Part shown: in pieces, positions 36,017 through 46,750 of the stretch
How the letters are laid out: each line of letters opens with the position of its first letter
How positions within the stretch are numbered: the stretch's first letter is position 1
Source of the DNA: Hondaea fermentalgiana
Taxonomy: Eukaryota > Sar > Bigyra > Thraustochytrida > Thraustochytriidae
Reading direction: 5' to 3'
Assembly: GCA_014084085.1 (NCBI GenBank)
Contig: NPFB01000180.1
Location: 18,850-82,849, forward strand
DNA length: 64,000 nucleotides
The notes under the pieces: model-generated
What the model was told of the DNA's origin: nothing
What the model saw: the letters and a program-made list of their open reading frames with translations, nothing else
Databases searched by the model: none
Position numbers and translations under genes: made by a program

Positions 36017-37119
36017 GGCGGTGCGCGCCTGATCTGCGCGCGAGTCCGCGTCGCGCCGGCCCGAAGCCCGCGACCTGCGCGCCGCCGGCCCCTGCCCGCG
36101 TCCCTGTGCTCCTCCTCCTCCTCCGCGACCTTCGCCTCGCGCGCAGCTCCGACGATACGAGACTGCACGGGCCCCCTCGCAGTACTTCGATCGTCTGCAC
36201 TCGAGCGGAATTTGGGCTCGGCCTGGGCCTAGTTCTGATCGACTGCAGCATTTCATTTACTGCATCGCAGCAGGCGGTCCCGCGTGCACACGGACTCTGT
36301 CCAGAGGCAGCAGCGGCTCCGGGCGACCCTGCGCCCGGAGCAGGGCGCGGCAGGGCCCGCGCGCATGAGAGCGCCGCCGACGCGCGCCGCGCCGCACGGT
36401 TGCGAGGACGCAGCCCTCATCGCAATCTTTCTCCTGCTTGGGATGGGCATGCGCGCGGGGACCCCTGGGAACGAATGGAGTGTGTACCTGGAGGATGTAT
36501 CCGTTGATCGATGATCGGGACCTTGCACGAGGCAGGGCGCAACAGGGCAATGGCGCACTGGCGGCGCAGCGCGGTGCAGACATCATGGTCAGCGAGGCGC
36601 GGGCCGGGCTGGCCCGGGTGCGCTGCGCTGGGCGTGACTTGATGATCGAGCAGAGATAGCAGAAGCATTAGTAGGCCTACACAGCGGCCGGGGGGGGGGC
36701 AGAGTGCAGATGTCCGCTCCGCACGGAATGTTGGCGAAGCATATCCTGGGTCGAAGCGGGGGTGCAGGCTGAGATGCCGCTGAGGCCTGGAAGATGCATC
36801 GGACATCTTTGCTTATGTGGGCGCGGAAGGACTTGGCATGTTGTGTCGGCGCTGCGAAACAAGGTGGAGAAGGCGAGCTACCACTGCGGCGGCAATGGAG
36901 CAACAAGTTCACGTGCCGCGAGAGAGGACCTGCTGGGGGACAGAAAAAGGAAGATGCACCCAACGAGAATGTGCATGGGAACCGAAGGTGAGACAACACT
37001 CGCGCATACCTTCGGCCGCATGGCCAGGCAGCCAGGCAGCCAGCCTTCAGGCCGATGAGCCAGCCAATTATTGCCATGCCGCGCCACGCCACGCTACGCC
37101 CCGCCACTGAACTCATTCA

Positions 37120-37171
37120 CAATGCAATACAATACAATGCGATTCAACGCAACGTAACGCAACGCAACACA
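37120..37171. repeat. Degenerate (CAATG/CAACG)n pentanucleotide array
   Basis: About ten 5-base units (CAATG, CAATA, CAACG, TAACG). The clear 5-base phase is kept although units differ. Confidence 0.85.
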
Positions 37172-37492
37172 GCGCGTCGCAGACGCAGGAATCCCGTAAT
37201 CGTGATTTCGGCGTAGATCAATCAATCGATCGCACGATCGGTGGAGGTCGTTGTTTCGCACGTGCTTGACTGTCCGCCCATCGTTCCACGCCCTTTCTCT
37301 GTGCCGTTTCCCCCGCAACTTTCTCTACACCATGCCGCGAGTTCATATACACGCGCGCGCGTACCCCTATCGCTCTTCCTTTTTCACCTTCCTCCAATCG
37401 TGTCGCTCGAACCCTCCTCTCCGCGCGCAAGTAAACTCAACCGCGGCCGCGGTGCCCTCCGCGTCGACAAAAGGCTCTCCAGGACCGCCACG

Positions 37493-37612
37493 ATGGCCGC
37501 CACGACGGCCGCCACGACGGCCGCCCTCGCGAAGGCCGCCCTCGCGAAGGCCGCCCGCCGGAAGCCCGTGAAAGACCGCGAGGAACTGACCGCCCCCGCC
37601 TGCTTAGACTAG
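37493..37612 (+). CDS. Possible 39-aa Ala/Lys-rich small protein
   Basis: The ATG has the context GCCACGATGGCC, like several real starts in this window. The peptide MAATTAATTAALAKAALAKA is followed by ARRKPVKDREEL and a stop at 37612. The repeats ATTA and LAKA come from 12- and 15-base DNA repeats. A good acceptor-like tract (TTTCCCCGCAG) ends at about 37650, so this could be a first exon rather than a complete gene. No homology is recognised. It could well be noise in GC-rich DNA. Confidence 0.2.
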   Translation: MAATTAATTAALAKAALAKAARRKPVKDREELTAPACLD

Positions 37613-38158
37613 CCAGGTCGCCTGGTTCGCTTTCTGGGTCTTTCCCCGCAGTGATAAGACAGATGCCCTCCGTCCCGCAAGCTGGGTCAGGTCAGTGTGG
37701 CGGCGCGCCGCGGAGCTTCTCTTCTTGTGTGGTGGTATAGGCGAATGGGCGCGAGAGGGTCCGCGCCCGGCGAGCGCGGCGCGGGACGCGAAAGACCATG
37801 GGCGCCCGCGCCGCGCGTGGCGGGCGGGAGGGCAGGGAGGGGCGGCCGGGCCTTGCGCGTCGCGTGAGAGAGGCGGCGAGGTCGGCTGAGGCCGAGTCGG
37901 ACCGAAATCCAGGACACCGGGAGAGAGGTCCGCGCAGCTGCTCCCCAGGGGGGGGGGGAGACGCGAGTGGACGAAGAAGGCGGAGCAGATATTCCTTGTA
38001 AGTCGCCGTGTGCCTGCGTGCGTGTATACGTGCATTCATACGCCGGAGAAGGGGGTGGGGACCCGTGAAAAGGCAAAACCAAATCACAACAATCAAGGCG
38101 AAGGGACTTGAAGAAGAAAGGAATTCATTTGGTAAAAGCCATAGCTTGGGCGAGAAAA

Positions 38159-40120
38159 ATGGTTCAGGCAACCAAGGCTCTCGTCGCCATTGCGGTTCTC
38201 GCCGCGAGTCTTTTTCCCGCGTCAGCGGAAACTCGGGTGACAACCATCAAGGATCGCCTCATCGTTCGAAGCGAGAGCTGCTCGTGCAAGAAAGTCAACA
38301 GCATCGTCGAGCAATTGCGTGTCGAAGAGGTGCAACAAGGCCTGATCGGCATTTCGTCCTCCCGAGGAGCTCGCGCGGCGCGCCTCGGTAAGTCGTGCTA
38401 CACCATTATCGAGGCAAGTGAATTTGTCAAGCAAAAGCTTGAGCAGCACCCCTGCATCGCCTCTGTTCAATACGATGAGCAGTTCGATTCGGATGGCTAT
38501 CTTACCCTTCCGACCGAGATGCAGCGTTTCACGGATCAGGTGTCAGGCAGCGGTAACTTTAACCCGTCGCACACGGGCAAGGGCGTGAAAATCTACGTCT
38601 TTGACTCTGGCGTCGAAGAGCGGCATACTGAGTTCGCGGGTCGCCTCTTGCCTGGATTTTCAGCCCTCAGCTACGGATCGTTTCGCGACAGCGATGGAAA
38701 TGTTATCTCCAACCCTGAATACCCCCCGTACAATGATACCAACAGCCACGGGACCTGCGTGGCCGGCACCGCCGCCGGTGCGCAGTACGGATTGGCCTCG
38801 GAAGCGTCCATCATTTCCGTGCGCGTGCTCTCCGGTGCAAGCGGCGTCACTTCGGACATCATTGGAGGTCTGGCTTGGGTCATGGAACAGCAGTCTCCGT
38901 CTGGAGGCTCGACGGTCGACGAAACGGCGGTCATCAACCTTTCCATCTCGAGCCAGGGATCAACGTTGGACCAGCCGTTTCAGGATGCTAGCGACGCGGG
39001 TCTCATTACCGTAATCGCTGCAGGAAACTCTAAGGTGGATGCCAGCGGATACTCGCCTCAGCGTCTCGGTGGCACCGCTCAAGATGAGTGCGGCCCAGTC
39101 GTTGTCGGCGCGCTCGCGGCCTGGTCGTCTTACAAAATGGCTGACTACAGCAATTTTGGCGACAATGTTGATTTACTCATGTCGGGCACCGTTGTTTGCG
39201 CGAGAAAGGAAACGACTGACGAGTACTACGTTGGCAAAACTGGAACCTCCTATGCTGCGCCAATGGTCGCTGGCATTCTTGCAACTTACCTTGAGAAGAA
39301 TAGCATGGACAAGTGCGCTGCCATCTCGAACATGTTCCAGGACGCCTTGTATGACGCTGCGGTGATTCCCGAGGAGAGGTTGGAGACGCCGAACATTATT
39401 CCGCAGATGCCCTCTCTTCTCTTTGATGATGCACCGGAGAGTGACAGCACACCCAAGCCCACGGCAAAGCCCACATCAGTGCCCACGCCTCTTCCGACCC
39501 CGTTTCCTGTAACTGAATCTACACCAAAGCCCACACCCAAGCCTACACCAAAGCCCACGCCCAAGCCTACAGCCGAGCCTACGCCCAAGCCTACGCCCAA
39601 GCCCACGCCCAAGCCCACGCCCAAGCCCACGCCCAAGCCCACGCCCAAGCCCACGGCATTCCCTACCGAAGGAGGAAGCTTGACTTGCAAGAGTCTTTTG
39701 CCAAGCGATACCGCGCAGGAGGCATTCACTCTTACAGGTGATGGCGATGAGGTGATTATCAATTCAGAGAGTTCATTCCTGACTTACTTTGGAAAGTGGA
39801 AAGGAGGACACAGAAAGGGCCCCAACGATCCGAACAAGCTTGGCAACTGGGAGTGCAAGTTTCGTTTTGTGCTCAGCAAGAGGGGCAAGCCTAAGCTCTT
39901 CAAGACTTCTAGCGAATGGACGCCACGCACTGTGAAGGGCATTGGCAACAGGAAGCCTCCTACTTGGGCTATTCGTGCTGAGTCTAATACTCTCAATCTC
40001 TACTACCTGAACGGAGACGCAGAGGAGTTCATTTCTTCGGCCCAACTTCCGTCGGGATGCTCGCTTCCCCTTACTTTTGACATTTTCGATACCGCCAGCA
40101 CGGTCGAAATCTGCGAATAA
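38159..40120 (+). CDS. Secreted subtilisin-like serine protease with TPKP stalk and C-terminal domain
   Basis: 653 aa. A signal peptide is clear (MVQATKALVAIAVLAASLFPASA), with cleavage likely after ASA. A prodomain (about 25-125, I9-like, ending near SVQYDEQFDSDG) precedes the peptidase S8 domain. The catalytic triad is D149 (IYVFDSGVEERH), H197 (NSHGTCVAG) and S364 (GTSYAAPMVAG), with the oxyanion Asn in ITVIAAGNS. This is the proteinase K-like arrangement. A repetitive stalk (about 440-500) of TPKP units links to a C-terminal domain of about 150 aa (LTCKSLLPSDTAQEAFTLTG...FDTASTVEICE) that I do not recognise; it may bind a surface or substrate. An in-frame ATG 17 codons upstream would give a longer basic leader but a poorer signal. 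Probably an extracellular digestive or cell-surface enzyme. Confidence 0.93.
   Translation: MVQATKALVAIAVLAASLFPASAETRVTTIKDRLIVRSESCSCKKVNSIVEQLRVEEVQQGLIGISSSRGARAARLGKSCYTIIEASEFVKQKLEQHPCIASVQYDEQFDSDGYLTLPTEMQRFTDQVSGSGNFNPSHTGKGVKIYVFDSGVEERHTEFAGRLLPGFSALSYGSFRDSDGNVISNPEYPPYNDTNSHGTCVAGTAAGAQYGLASEASIISVRVLSGASGVTSDIIGGLAWVMEQQSPSGGSTVDETAVINLSISSQGSTLDQPFQDASDAGLITVIAAGNSKVDASGYSPQRLGGTAQDECGPVVVGALAAWSSYKMADYSNFGDNVDLLMSGTVVCARKETTDEYYVGKTGTSYAAPMVAGILATYLEKNSMDKCAAISNMFQDALYDAAVIPEERLETPNIIPQMPSLLFDDAPESDSTPKPTAKPTSVPTPLPTPFPVTESTPKPTPKPTPKPTPKPTAEPTPKPTPKPTPKPTPKPTPKPTPKPTAFPTEGGSLTCKSLLPSDTAQEAFTLTGDGDEVIINSESSFLTYFGKWKGGHRKGPNDPNKLGNWECKFRFVLSKRGKPKLFKTSSEWTPRTVKGIGNRKPPTWAIRAESNTLNLYYLNGDAEEFISSAQLPSGCSLPLTFDIFDTASTVEICE
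39521..39656 (+). repeat. 12-bp coding minisatellite (TPKP units)
   Basis: About eleven 12-base units of the type CCCAAGCCCACG, encoding TPKP, with drift (CCAAAGCCCACA, CCGAGCCTACG) at the 5' end and near-perfect copies at the 3' end. The pattern suggests ongoing copy-number change in the protease stalk. Confidence 0.92.
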
Positions 40121-40685
40121 GATTTCTGACATCATTCGACCAGACCGTGAGGCATCATCTGCTCTGTAGCATAGCTGTTGTCAATTTTAATCTAGCAACT
40201 AAAATTAATCTTCCTCTTCTTCATAGCACCGCTTTCCGTCCGTTAACGCCAAAGAGAGAGCTCCTCGCGACCAATCTTACAATGTCAACCACATCTCTCG
40301 TTCGGTGACAAAAGCAAGAACGAGAGCAAGACAGCTTTGCAAAAAGATCACTCTTGCAAAGATTTCTAAGTCGACCACTCATCAATTTGCGGTCGTAATC
40401 GTCTGTCTACCGTTGCGTAAGAAGAGACGACGATCTCAGAACATTCTTTGTTTGGGAGTATGGTGAGATGTGGTCAAAAGACAACAAAAATTTTTGATAT
40501 GTTCAACTCTGCAGGCACCGTGGGTAGGCGGGGTTCGGATACTCTGCTCGTTAAGAAATGACGACCACATCTTCACTTAAGATGGAAACCAGAGTCTACT
40601 TTCAAAACAAGAACCAACAGGACCGAAACGCCCCTGGGCATACTATATGAACACGAGAAACCATGTTCTGTCTCAAAAGTCTTTT

Positions 40686-41207
40686 CTACCTTATATCCCT
40701 TTTGTGAGCAATGGAAATGACGTGAGCAGGCAGCAGCGCCACAGAAGTAGAGAGGTCAACTTGGCACCCTATGGGAAGTGTCTTGTAGACTTGCCGTACC
40801 AACAACCATCCATTTTCAGCGGCCACCAGCTCATGCGACATTTTCGTAAGTCTAACATCGCTCGGAGCATGAACTAGCACGGCCAAGAGATCTGTGATCA
40901 TCAAGCTCTTCATCCTATCCTCTAGACGGCGTTTAAGATGGAGAGAACATCGAGCTCCACCACCACACCATTTCGTCTTTTGCAGAATGGAATTCATCCA
41001 AGAGATCCTAGCGTACTGAGGTGTACTAGCAACCCATTTGACTCTACGAACTTCGTAACCCTTTGTTCTGAAACAATGGTCTCGCCATGGGGGGCGGTAG
41101 GCGAAACTAGGTGACCTGTGGTGCGTTGGGAAAAAAATTGACGCAACAAACATCAAGATTATTTCAATAATTTTAACACGCATCAATGCGCGCAATAAGT
41201 TCTTCAT
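40686..41207 (-). CDS. Weak ORF, 173 codons, unknown
   Basis: From an ATG at 41207 the peptide begins MKNLLRALMRVKIIEIILMFVASIFF, a possible signal anchor, then a basic stretch (RPPWRDHCFRTKGYEVRRVKW) and LHLKRRLEDRMKSLMITDLLAVLV. No family is recognised. The frame stays open into the assembly gap upstream. AT-richer composition and unremarkable codon use make a chance ORF quite possible. Confidence 0.2.
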   Translation of the reverse strand: MKNLLRALMRVKIIEIILMFVASIFFPTHHRSPSFAYRPPWRDHCFRTKGYEVRRVKWVASTPQYARISWMNSILQKTKWCGGGARCSLHLKRRLEDRMKSLMITDLLAVLVHAPSDVRLTKMSHELVAAENGWLLVRQVYKTLPIGCQVDLSTSVALLPAHVISIAHKRDIR

Positions 41208-41274
41208 AAAAAGCTTCGGCAAGGTAATGGCGACGCTGAAACGGCATGGACTCCGTCTCGCGAAAGAGATGTTT

Positions 41275-41374
41275 NNNNNNNNNNNNNNNNNNNNNNNNNN
41301 NNNNNNNNNNNNNNNNNNNNNNNNNNNNNNNNNNNNNNNNNNNNNNNNNNNNNNNNNNNNNNNNNNNNNNNNNN
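41275..41374. other. Assembly gap (100 N)
   Basis: Exactly 100 N between an AT-rich left side and a GC-rich right side. The true length is unknown. Confidence 0.99.
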
Positions 41375-42506
41375 GAGCCTGGCTGGGCTGGCTGCTGATG
41401 CGATGCGGCCTTGGCGCGATCTCCGCGGGGGGCGCGCGCGGACGGAGCGTGTCGCGGCGGCGCCCGCGCGTGAGGAGGGGGGAGAGAGGGAGGGGTTGCT
41501 GGCTTGCGCCTTGCGCCCCTGCCTGCCTGCCTGCCGCGCAAACGCGCGCGCGCGCAGGGCGAAGAGGGTGTATTAGGTGTTTGGGCAAAGGCCGAGCGTG
41601 TGCACACGCTGGCACGCGCGGACGGTGCACACGCGCTGGCTGGCTCAGGCTGGCCTGGCCTGGAGAAGTCCGTCAATGATTATCAACGCGGCCACAGAAC
41701 TGCAAGCGAACAACCGTGCGATGTTGGAGATGCTGGAACAGTAATCCCAGGGTTGACATGAACGAAGAATAAATAACATCCATGGTACTACGTTGTCTGA
41801 ACGTAGGCCTGGGTCTCGTGATGCTGTCACCAAAAAAGGAGCATGCATCTCTCGCTCTGCCATAATTTCACAGTGTCTTATTTTTTAAAACTTTTCTCAC
41901 ATGAAAACCAACTCGCACGCGAGCAGCGCTCGCGGGTCGGGTTCCAATCAACGATGCCCGTCAAGATGAAAGCAAAATAACCCGGGCTCCGAAGCTACGC
42001 GGTCGACATCAAGAGGCAATGCTCAGACCCCAGTAAGACCTCATATCGTCATCTTCACGTCAATAAGGCTCCTTCCTCTGCACAATTCTTCTTGAGATCA
42101 GCACTTGCTTGACATGAATTTTTACGATTTGTGGGGGGCAATCTCAAAATGCTTGTTGCAGGGAAAAAAAAAAGAGCATGAAAGCTTGAAAAGTCATTCT
42201 CTTTTTCTATGTTCCAAAGATTTCGAAGTCGAACAAGTAGGGCACAGCTTTGCGGGAAGACCCTCATCTGCCCCTGTCGTCTTCAGATCTGTTTCCACTT
42301 CCACTTCGATGGCCTGATCTGTTTTCCCATAAGTGTTTGGTCGTAGGACCTTCACGTCACGAGCCTTTAGCTCCGTACCGCACGACAATGGTCAAGCTTG
42401 ACGAGCAATCCAGACAAAGCTCTGACATAGACAAACCACCCAAATCGCGAAAAGGCCACACGCCGCGCAGGCAACGTAGTACCAGGGCAAGCAGATTTTG
42501 AGGAGG

Positions 42507-43826
42507 ATGCGCAGGCCGCTGGCGCTGGCCAGTGCCACATGGCTTGCGCCGATCGGCGACAACCATGCCGGCGCCAGCCTATGTCGTGGCGCCGCTAGAG
42601 CGTTTTCTGACCGCGCGGGAACGAAAAAGGCCAAAAGATTATCACGGTCCAAGGACGGCATTTTTGCGCTGGGCGAGACCATGGTCCGCGGCGACGTCCG
42701 CGAAATCGTCTCGTCCAAGCTGCGCTTCCGACCCCCTCGCAAAGTCTGGGTCCTTGAGGAAAGTCCGCCGCAGGAGGCGCTGACGCGACGCTTTAGCGAG
42801 TCCGTTGGCGCGCTCTGGCATGGCGACTTCACCGAGGGACGGAAAGTGCTCTCGAGCGTGAGTCGATACTTTAAAAGACGCTTATCACCCAACATGAAAA
42901 AGGCAGTGACCCCTGCCGAAGATTTCCGACTGCTTCGCAAATTCAGAGCAGAACAGGCAACGCGGACCTCGCTGCTCCTGCTCGACATCAGCCCGGGCTT
43001 TACCCTACGCGGCGAGGGTGCCCCCGATGATCTTTCGGAAGCCCTCTCCTTTGCACTTGGCCCTGAGTTCGAGGATCGTAGCTTTCTCGTGCCCTTGACC
43101 GAAGTTCTCGGCATGGTCGGTGCGCTCAATTGGTTCAAGACGGGCATTGAAGTCCCTGCGCTCGAGGTTCCGGAGTTTCGACTCCGTCCACACTTTAGCG
43201 TGTTTCCGCCAACGCGCCAAGACTATGTGTCATTGCTCGCACGAGTGTCTTTGCCCATCCAGCGCGACCACGTGATCGAGGTCGGATCGGGAAGCGGCGT
43301 GCTGACGGCACTACTCCTCCAGCGTTGCGGTGTGGACCGTCTCGTCGCCACGGACACGAACCTTCGTGCCGTCGAAAACACTCGCGCTACACTAGCTTCA
43401 CTCGGTCTTGAAGACCGAGCACAAGTGATTGCCACATCGCAACTTCCCAACGCCGAGCCTGCCGACCTCATCGTCTGCAACCCTCCCTGGATGCCTGGTC
43501 GTCCCAGCTCAGCACTCGAGTCGGCGATCGTTGGCGACACGATGATCCATGACTTTATTAAAGCGGCTTCAGCATCCGTGCGCCCCGACTCGGGTCGCAT
43601 CCTTTTCTTCATGTCTAATCTCGCCGAGCTTATTGGAATTCAGCCCAAGGGTTATCTCGATGATCTTTTTTATCGAAATGGTCTCGAGGTCGTCGAGACA
43701 GTGACAACGGAGCCAAAGCATGAAGACCATCAAGTCCCGAGCATTGCTGCCGCGCGAAAGCTCAAGCTCGCCGATTTGCGTGCCAGCGAGACAGTTTCAC
43801 TCTATTCTTTGCGTCGGCGACTGTGA
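42507..43826 (+). CDS. Class I SAM-dependent methyltransferase with NPPW motif
   Basis: 439 aa. The Rossmann SAM-binding loop HVIEVGSGSGVLTALLL (glycines about 260-264) is followed by an acidic strand end (RLVATDTN) and by IVCNPPWMPG (N325-W328). The (N/D)PP(Y/F/W) motif marks enzymes that methylate planar nitrogen: adenine in DNA/RNA or glutamine in release factors and ribosomal proteins. The order SAM loop then NPPW is the gamma type of PrmC/RsmC-like enzymes. An N-terminal extension of about 250 aa has no recognised domain. The first 40 residues (MRRPLALASATWLAPIG...GAARAFSDR) look mitochondrial. The ATG at 42507 is the first in the frame; the frame itself opens at a TTG. Substrate unknown. 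It converges on the oxygenase gene with only 97 bases between stops. Confidence 0.8.
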   Translation: MRRPLALASATWLAPIGDNHAGASLCRGAARAFSDRAGTKKAKRLSRSKDGIFALGETMVRGDVREIVSSKLRFRPPRKVWVLEESPPQEALTRRFSESVGALWHGDFTEGRKVLSSVSRYFKRRLSPNMKKAVTPAEDFRLLRKFRAEQATRTSLLLLDISPGFTLRGEGAPDDLSEALSFALGPEFEDRSFLVPLTEVLGMVGALNWFKTGIEVPALEVPEFRLRPHFSVFPPTRQDYVSLLARVSLPIQRDHVIEVGSGSGVLTALLLQRCGVDRLVATDTNLRAVENTRATLASLGLEDRAQVIATSQLPNAEPADLIVCNPPWMPGRPSSALESAIVGDTMIHDFIKAASASVRPDSGRILFFMSNLAELIGIQPKGYLDDLFYRNGLEVVETVTTEPKHEDHQVPSIAAARKLKLADLRASETVSLYSLRRRL

Positions 43827-43923
43827 TGATGATAAGGCCAAGATATTATGAATTCAGACAGACGGAGCTGTTGCAAGTTCTCTTCTTCTTTGCTTTCGTA
43901 TTCTGTTTGACCTCTTCTCTTAT

Positions 43924-45036
43924 TCAAAGCTTGGCATCCTGCTTGACCTTTTCTGTTGTTGAATCACGACTTGCGTAAATCATATTCAACGTGGCAGCCG
44001 TGAACTCGCCAAAGGTCATGCCTTCGGCATATTGGATTGGCAAGGGAACCCCTGGAGCACGCGGGTGCGGAGATTGCAAGACATCGCGCGCGGCAGGTTG
44101 CAAGAAAAGGGCAAAAGTGCATCGTGATAGGTGCATCTTGCTTGTGAGTGTGACACAATGCGGCGTGGCTCCGAGCCAGCACCCACTCTCAATCTGGGCT
44201 GCCTGACCCACTTGAAAGGCGATGCAGTCTTCTGGAATCTGCACGACAACCTCACGACCTGACCTCGTGCGAATGCGAAGGTCGTCCTGTTGCGGACGCA
44301 CCTCTCGCGCTACATCGCCAGGCGCTTCTTCATCAAAGTACATGGCCTTCGTCAAGCACGTTATCGAGCCATGATCACTGTGCCAGCCACACCAATTTCC
44401 TGTGGCGCCCGAATCTTTCCGACTCGCTTCCCCCGGCGTTTCTGGATAGTAGTAGAGGAGGCGGCCCTTGGCGGCTGTTGGCTCGACAGTAACTCTGGCA
44501 AGGGGTTGTTGCAATATGCTAACTCCTTGCAGCTCCAGGTACGCATCGCAGGTCTGCGCCACTAAATTTGCAGTGGCTCGCATTAATTCGCATAGGTGCT
44601 CCATTGCGGGCTCAAGTTCTGGGATTTCACGGGTTGGCCAGACATTGTGAGCAGAGGACAGATTTGCATCCGCCTCATTGTCATCCGTCCTCGTCGCGCC
44701 AGCGGTTCGAGAGTCGAGTGGGACATGAAAGGGATTTGCATAAAAGGATCCTTTGCGAAGATCTGGCGACCCGTCTTCCAACGTTTCCTTGCCATGAGAC
44801 CACCCAAACTGATAATGGCGCTCCGGGACCTCGAATTGACGCTGGACGTCGACATCAAGTTTTCCGAATGTCCTTGCGAGTGGGAGCAAGCGTTTACGAG
44901 CCTCGATGTAGCCATCAACACCCCGAACAGCCAGTGCACCGAGACCGTGCGGGCCCAATGCTTTTGACACGGCATCTTGTGCGATCGGCGATCGAGGGTC
45001 TGCGAGATCCGCCACATCCACGACAACAAGGTCCAT
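43924..45036 (-). CDS. 2-oxoglutarate/Fe(II)-dependent dioxygenase, IPNS-like
   Basis: 370 aa. The iron ligands are visible: H219 and D221 in GWHSDHGSIT, and H293 in LGATPHCV, with the 2-oxoglutarate-binding arginine at R305 (HLSRCTFALFLQP). The N-terminal segment (GLGALAVRGVDGYIEARKRLLPLARTFGKL) matches the substrate-proximal helix of the isopenicillin N synthase/gibberellin oxidase-like family. These enzymes hydroxylate, desaturate or cyclise small molecules; the substrate is not predictable. The ATG at 45036 (MDLVVVDVADL) starts the first strand; the frame extends 13 basic residues further. It is divergent from FIGNL1 across 695 bases. Confidence 0.88.
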   Translation of the reverse strand: MDLVVVDVADLADPRSPIAQDAVSKALGPHGLGALAVRGVDGYIEARKRLLPLARTFGKLDVDVQRQFEVPERHYQFGWSHGKETLEDGSPDLRKGSFYANPFHVPLDSRTAGATRTDDNEADANLSSAHNVWPTREIPELEPAMEHLCELMRATANLVAQTCDAYLELQGVSILQQPLARVTVEPTAAKGRLLYYYPETPGEASRKDSGATGNWCGWHSDHGSITCLTKAMYFDEEAPGDVAREVRPQQDDLRIRTRSGREVVVQIPEDCIAFQVGQAAQIESGCWLGATPHCVTLTSKMHLSRCTFALFLQPAARDVLQSPHPRAPGVPLPIQYAEGMTFGEFTAATLNMIYASRDSTTEKVKQDAKL

Positions 45037-45731
45037 CTTGCTCAATCTCGAGCTCTTTCTCCGCGTTGACCTCAATTAGAAAAAAGAAATGTCTGTTGAT
45101 TATTGCCCGCCGCGACGTCGCGCGATCCGTCCCAGAAGCAAACGTCCAAGGCGAAGCAGACGAAGCAAGTCGTTCGCGTGCCCGTCTTGGCGTCCCTGGG
45201 TCTCCCTGCGCACGCGCAGCAGAGAAAACAGACCGCCAAGGAGCGCCGCGAGGGAAGAGCGAGAGAGAAGAGGGGCTGTTCGAAGGCTAGCGGGGTGCTG
45301 CCGCGCGGCGGGCCCTCGCTTGCTCGAGCAGCGTCGGCACGGCAGGGCCTCGCTCGGCTTGGGGCTCTACTTGCCTGCTCGGCCGGGGCCCAAACAACTC
45401 ACATAACCACCGCCGGGGATCCTGCTGCGTCTCCTCTTTCTACGAGCGAGCAGAACTCCTTCGCTCGCGCGCTGCGAGAGGAGAGCAAACGGGAAATCGG
45501 GACAGCGGTCGCGCGGCGCCTCGAGCCCCGCCACCGCAAAGAGGTCCGCGGTCGCTCGACCCGGCCGGGGTTGGTGAGAGAAGTGCGTGAGTGCAGCGTC
45601 GCCGAATCCGATCCGATCCGGCGACGGAGATCCGCCCTGCCGCTGCAGAGCAGAGCGAGCGCCAAGCCGAGCGAAGCTGCGTGCCCGAGCCCACCGCGGA
45701 CGCAGGGCCTGCGTAGCACGGAACGACGCTC
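45037..45731. promoter_or_regulatory. Divergent promoter region 2OG oxygenase/FIGNL1
   Basis: 695 GC-rich bases between two start codons. A plus-strand frame crosses it and overlaps the FIGNL1 5' end in another phase; its peptide is Arg/Ser-rich noise. No specific promoter element can be named. Confidence 0.45.
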
Positions 45732-46715
45732 ATGGGCGAGACTCCGCGCCACACAAAGGAGAACGCGCGCCCAGCAGACGTCAATGCCGCGATCAAACAA
45801 CGTCTGGGGAACGGCGAAATGGTGGACGACGACGACGACGACGACGATTTCAACAACAAGAGTGACCCGTTCAAGCCTGCCAAGGCGAAACAGCATCAGC
45901 ATCAGGACGAGACATCGTACTGCGAGGATGGCGATAGTGAAAATATGGAGGAAACGCGGACTCCACGTCGTCTTCCTGCGGATGTAATGCAGTCGCTGCT
46001 TTTGCGAGCCTCCGCCAGCGCAGAGCGGGAGCAAAGCGCACTTCACGTGAATGCGGACCAAAGTCTTTCATGGGACATTGGCTCAAAACCCTTGGTAGGC
46101 TGGGCGCAAAATGGCATTGACGATGGCTTGCGGGGTCTCCTTGTTCGCAGCGAGCTCTGTAGGGGCACGGACGAAAGCGCCGAGGTTGCCCAAGCTCTAG
46201 CCGGCGCACTGGCGCGAAGGCAAGGCCTTGGGACGCTCGAGATCTCGTCGCACTCTCTCAACGATACTCTCGTAAGACTGGAAGCCAGCTCCTCCAACTT
46301 GTGTGTGCTGGATCCGGGAACGCCAAACGATCAAGAAGACAATCAGGCCATTGACCAAGTGCTTGCGCTGCTCGCCAAACAGCAAGATCGTCCAGCTGCA
46401 GACGCAGCGGGAATTTCAACCTCGTCTCGAAATCTGATTCAACCCTCTTTTGCCGAACTCAAACAACAGTCTGCGAACGAACCAAAGACAGCATCGCCCA
46501 TGCCTCATGCCAGTCATCGCGTAACAAACACTGAAACATCCACTGCGCCCTCGCTCACAGACCTCTTGCGACGGCCCTCGGACGCGACTGATGCTGAGAT
46601 GGCTCGAAACCAATCAAATGGACGCCATCAGCCCCAAGGCAGAGGTACATTCATCGGGCCAGGATCGTCGTCTTCATTGTCTTCATCTTTTGCAGGATCT
46701 GGTCGCAGGGACGGC

Positions 46716-46750
<35 letters not shown>

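Larger units (their letters stand above)
36017..38158. other. 2.1 kb divergent spacer, GS/subtilase
   Basis: No conserved gene seen. It contains two AGGCCT-type palindromes (about 36222, 36672), a G9 run (36690-36698), the degenerate CAATG/CAACG array, a G10 run (about 37950) and one short ORF in strong start context (separate entry). There may be undetected noncoding or lineage-specific transcripts. Confidence 0.45.
40121..42506. other. AT-richer, gene-poor 2.4 kb with assembly gap
   Basis: The base composition drops clearly compared with both flanks on the left of the gap (40121-41270) and again at about 41680-42400. A GC-rich patch (41375-41670) with a CG-alternating run (about 41542-41557) adjoins the gap. 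Apart from one weak frame (separate entry) I see no gene. It could be degenerate mobile DNA, but I find no terminal repeats or polymerase/transposase motifs. Confidence 0.5.

Noticed and set aside
45103..45987. 294-codon plus frame before and into FIGNL1
   Set aside because: Arg/Ser/Ala noise in GC-rich DNA, out of phase with the conserved AAA protein whose acidic N-terminus begins at 45732.
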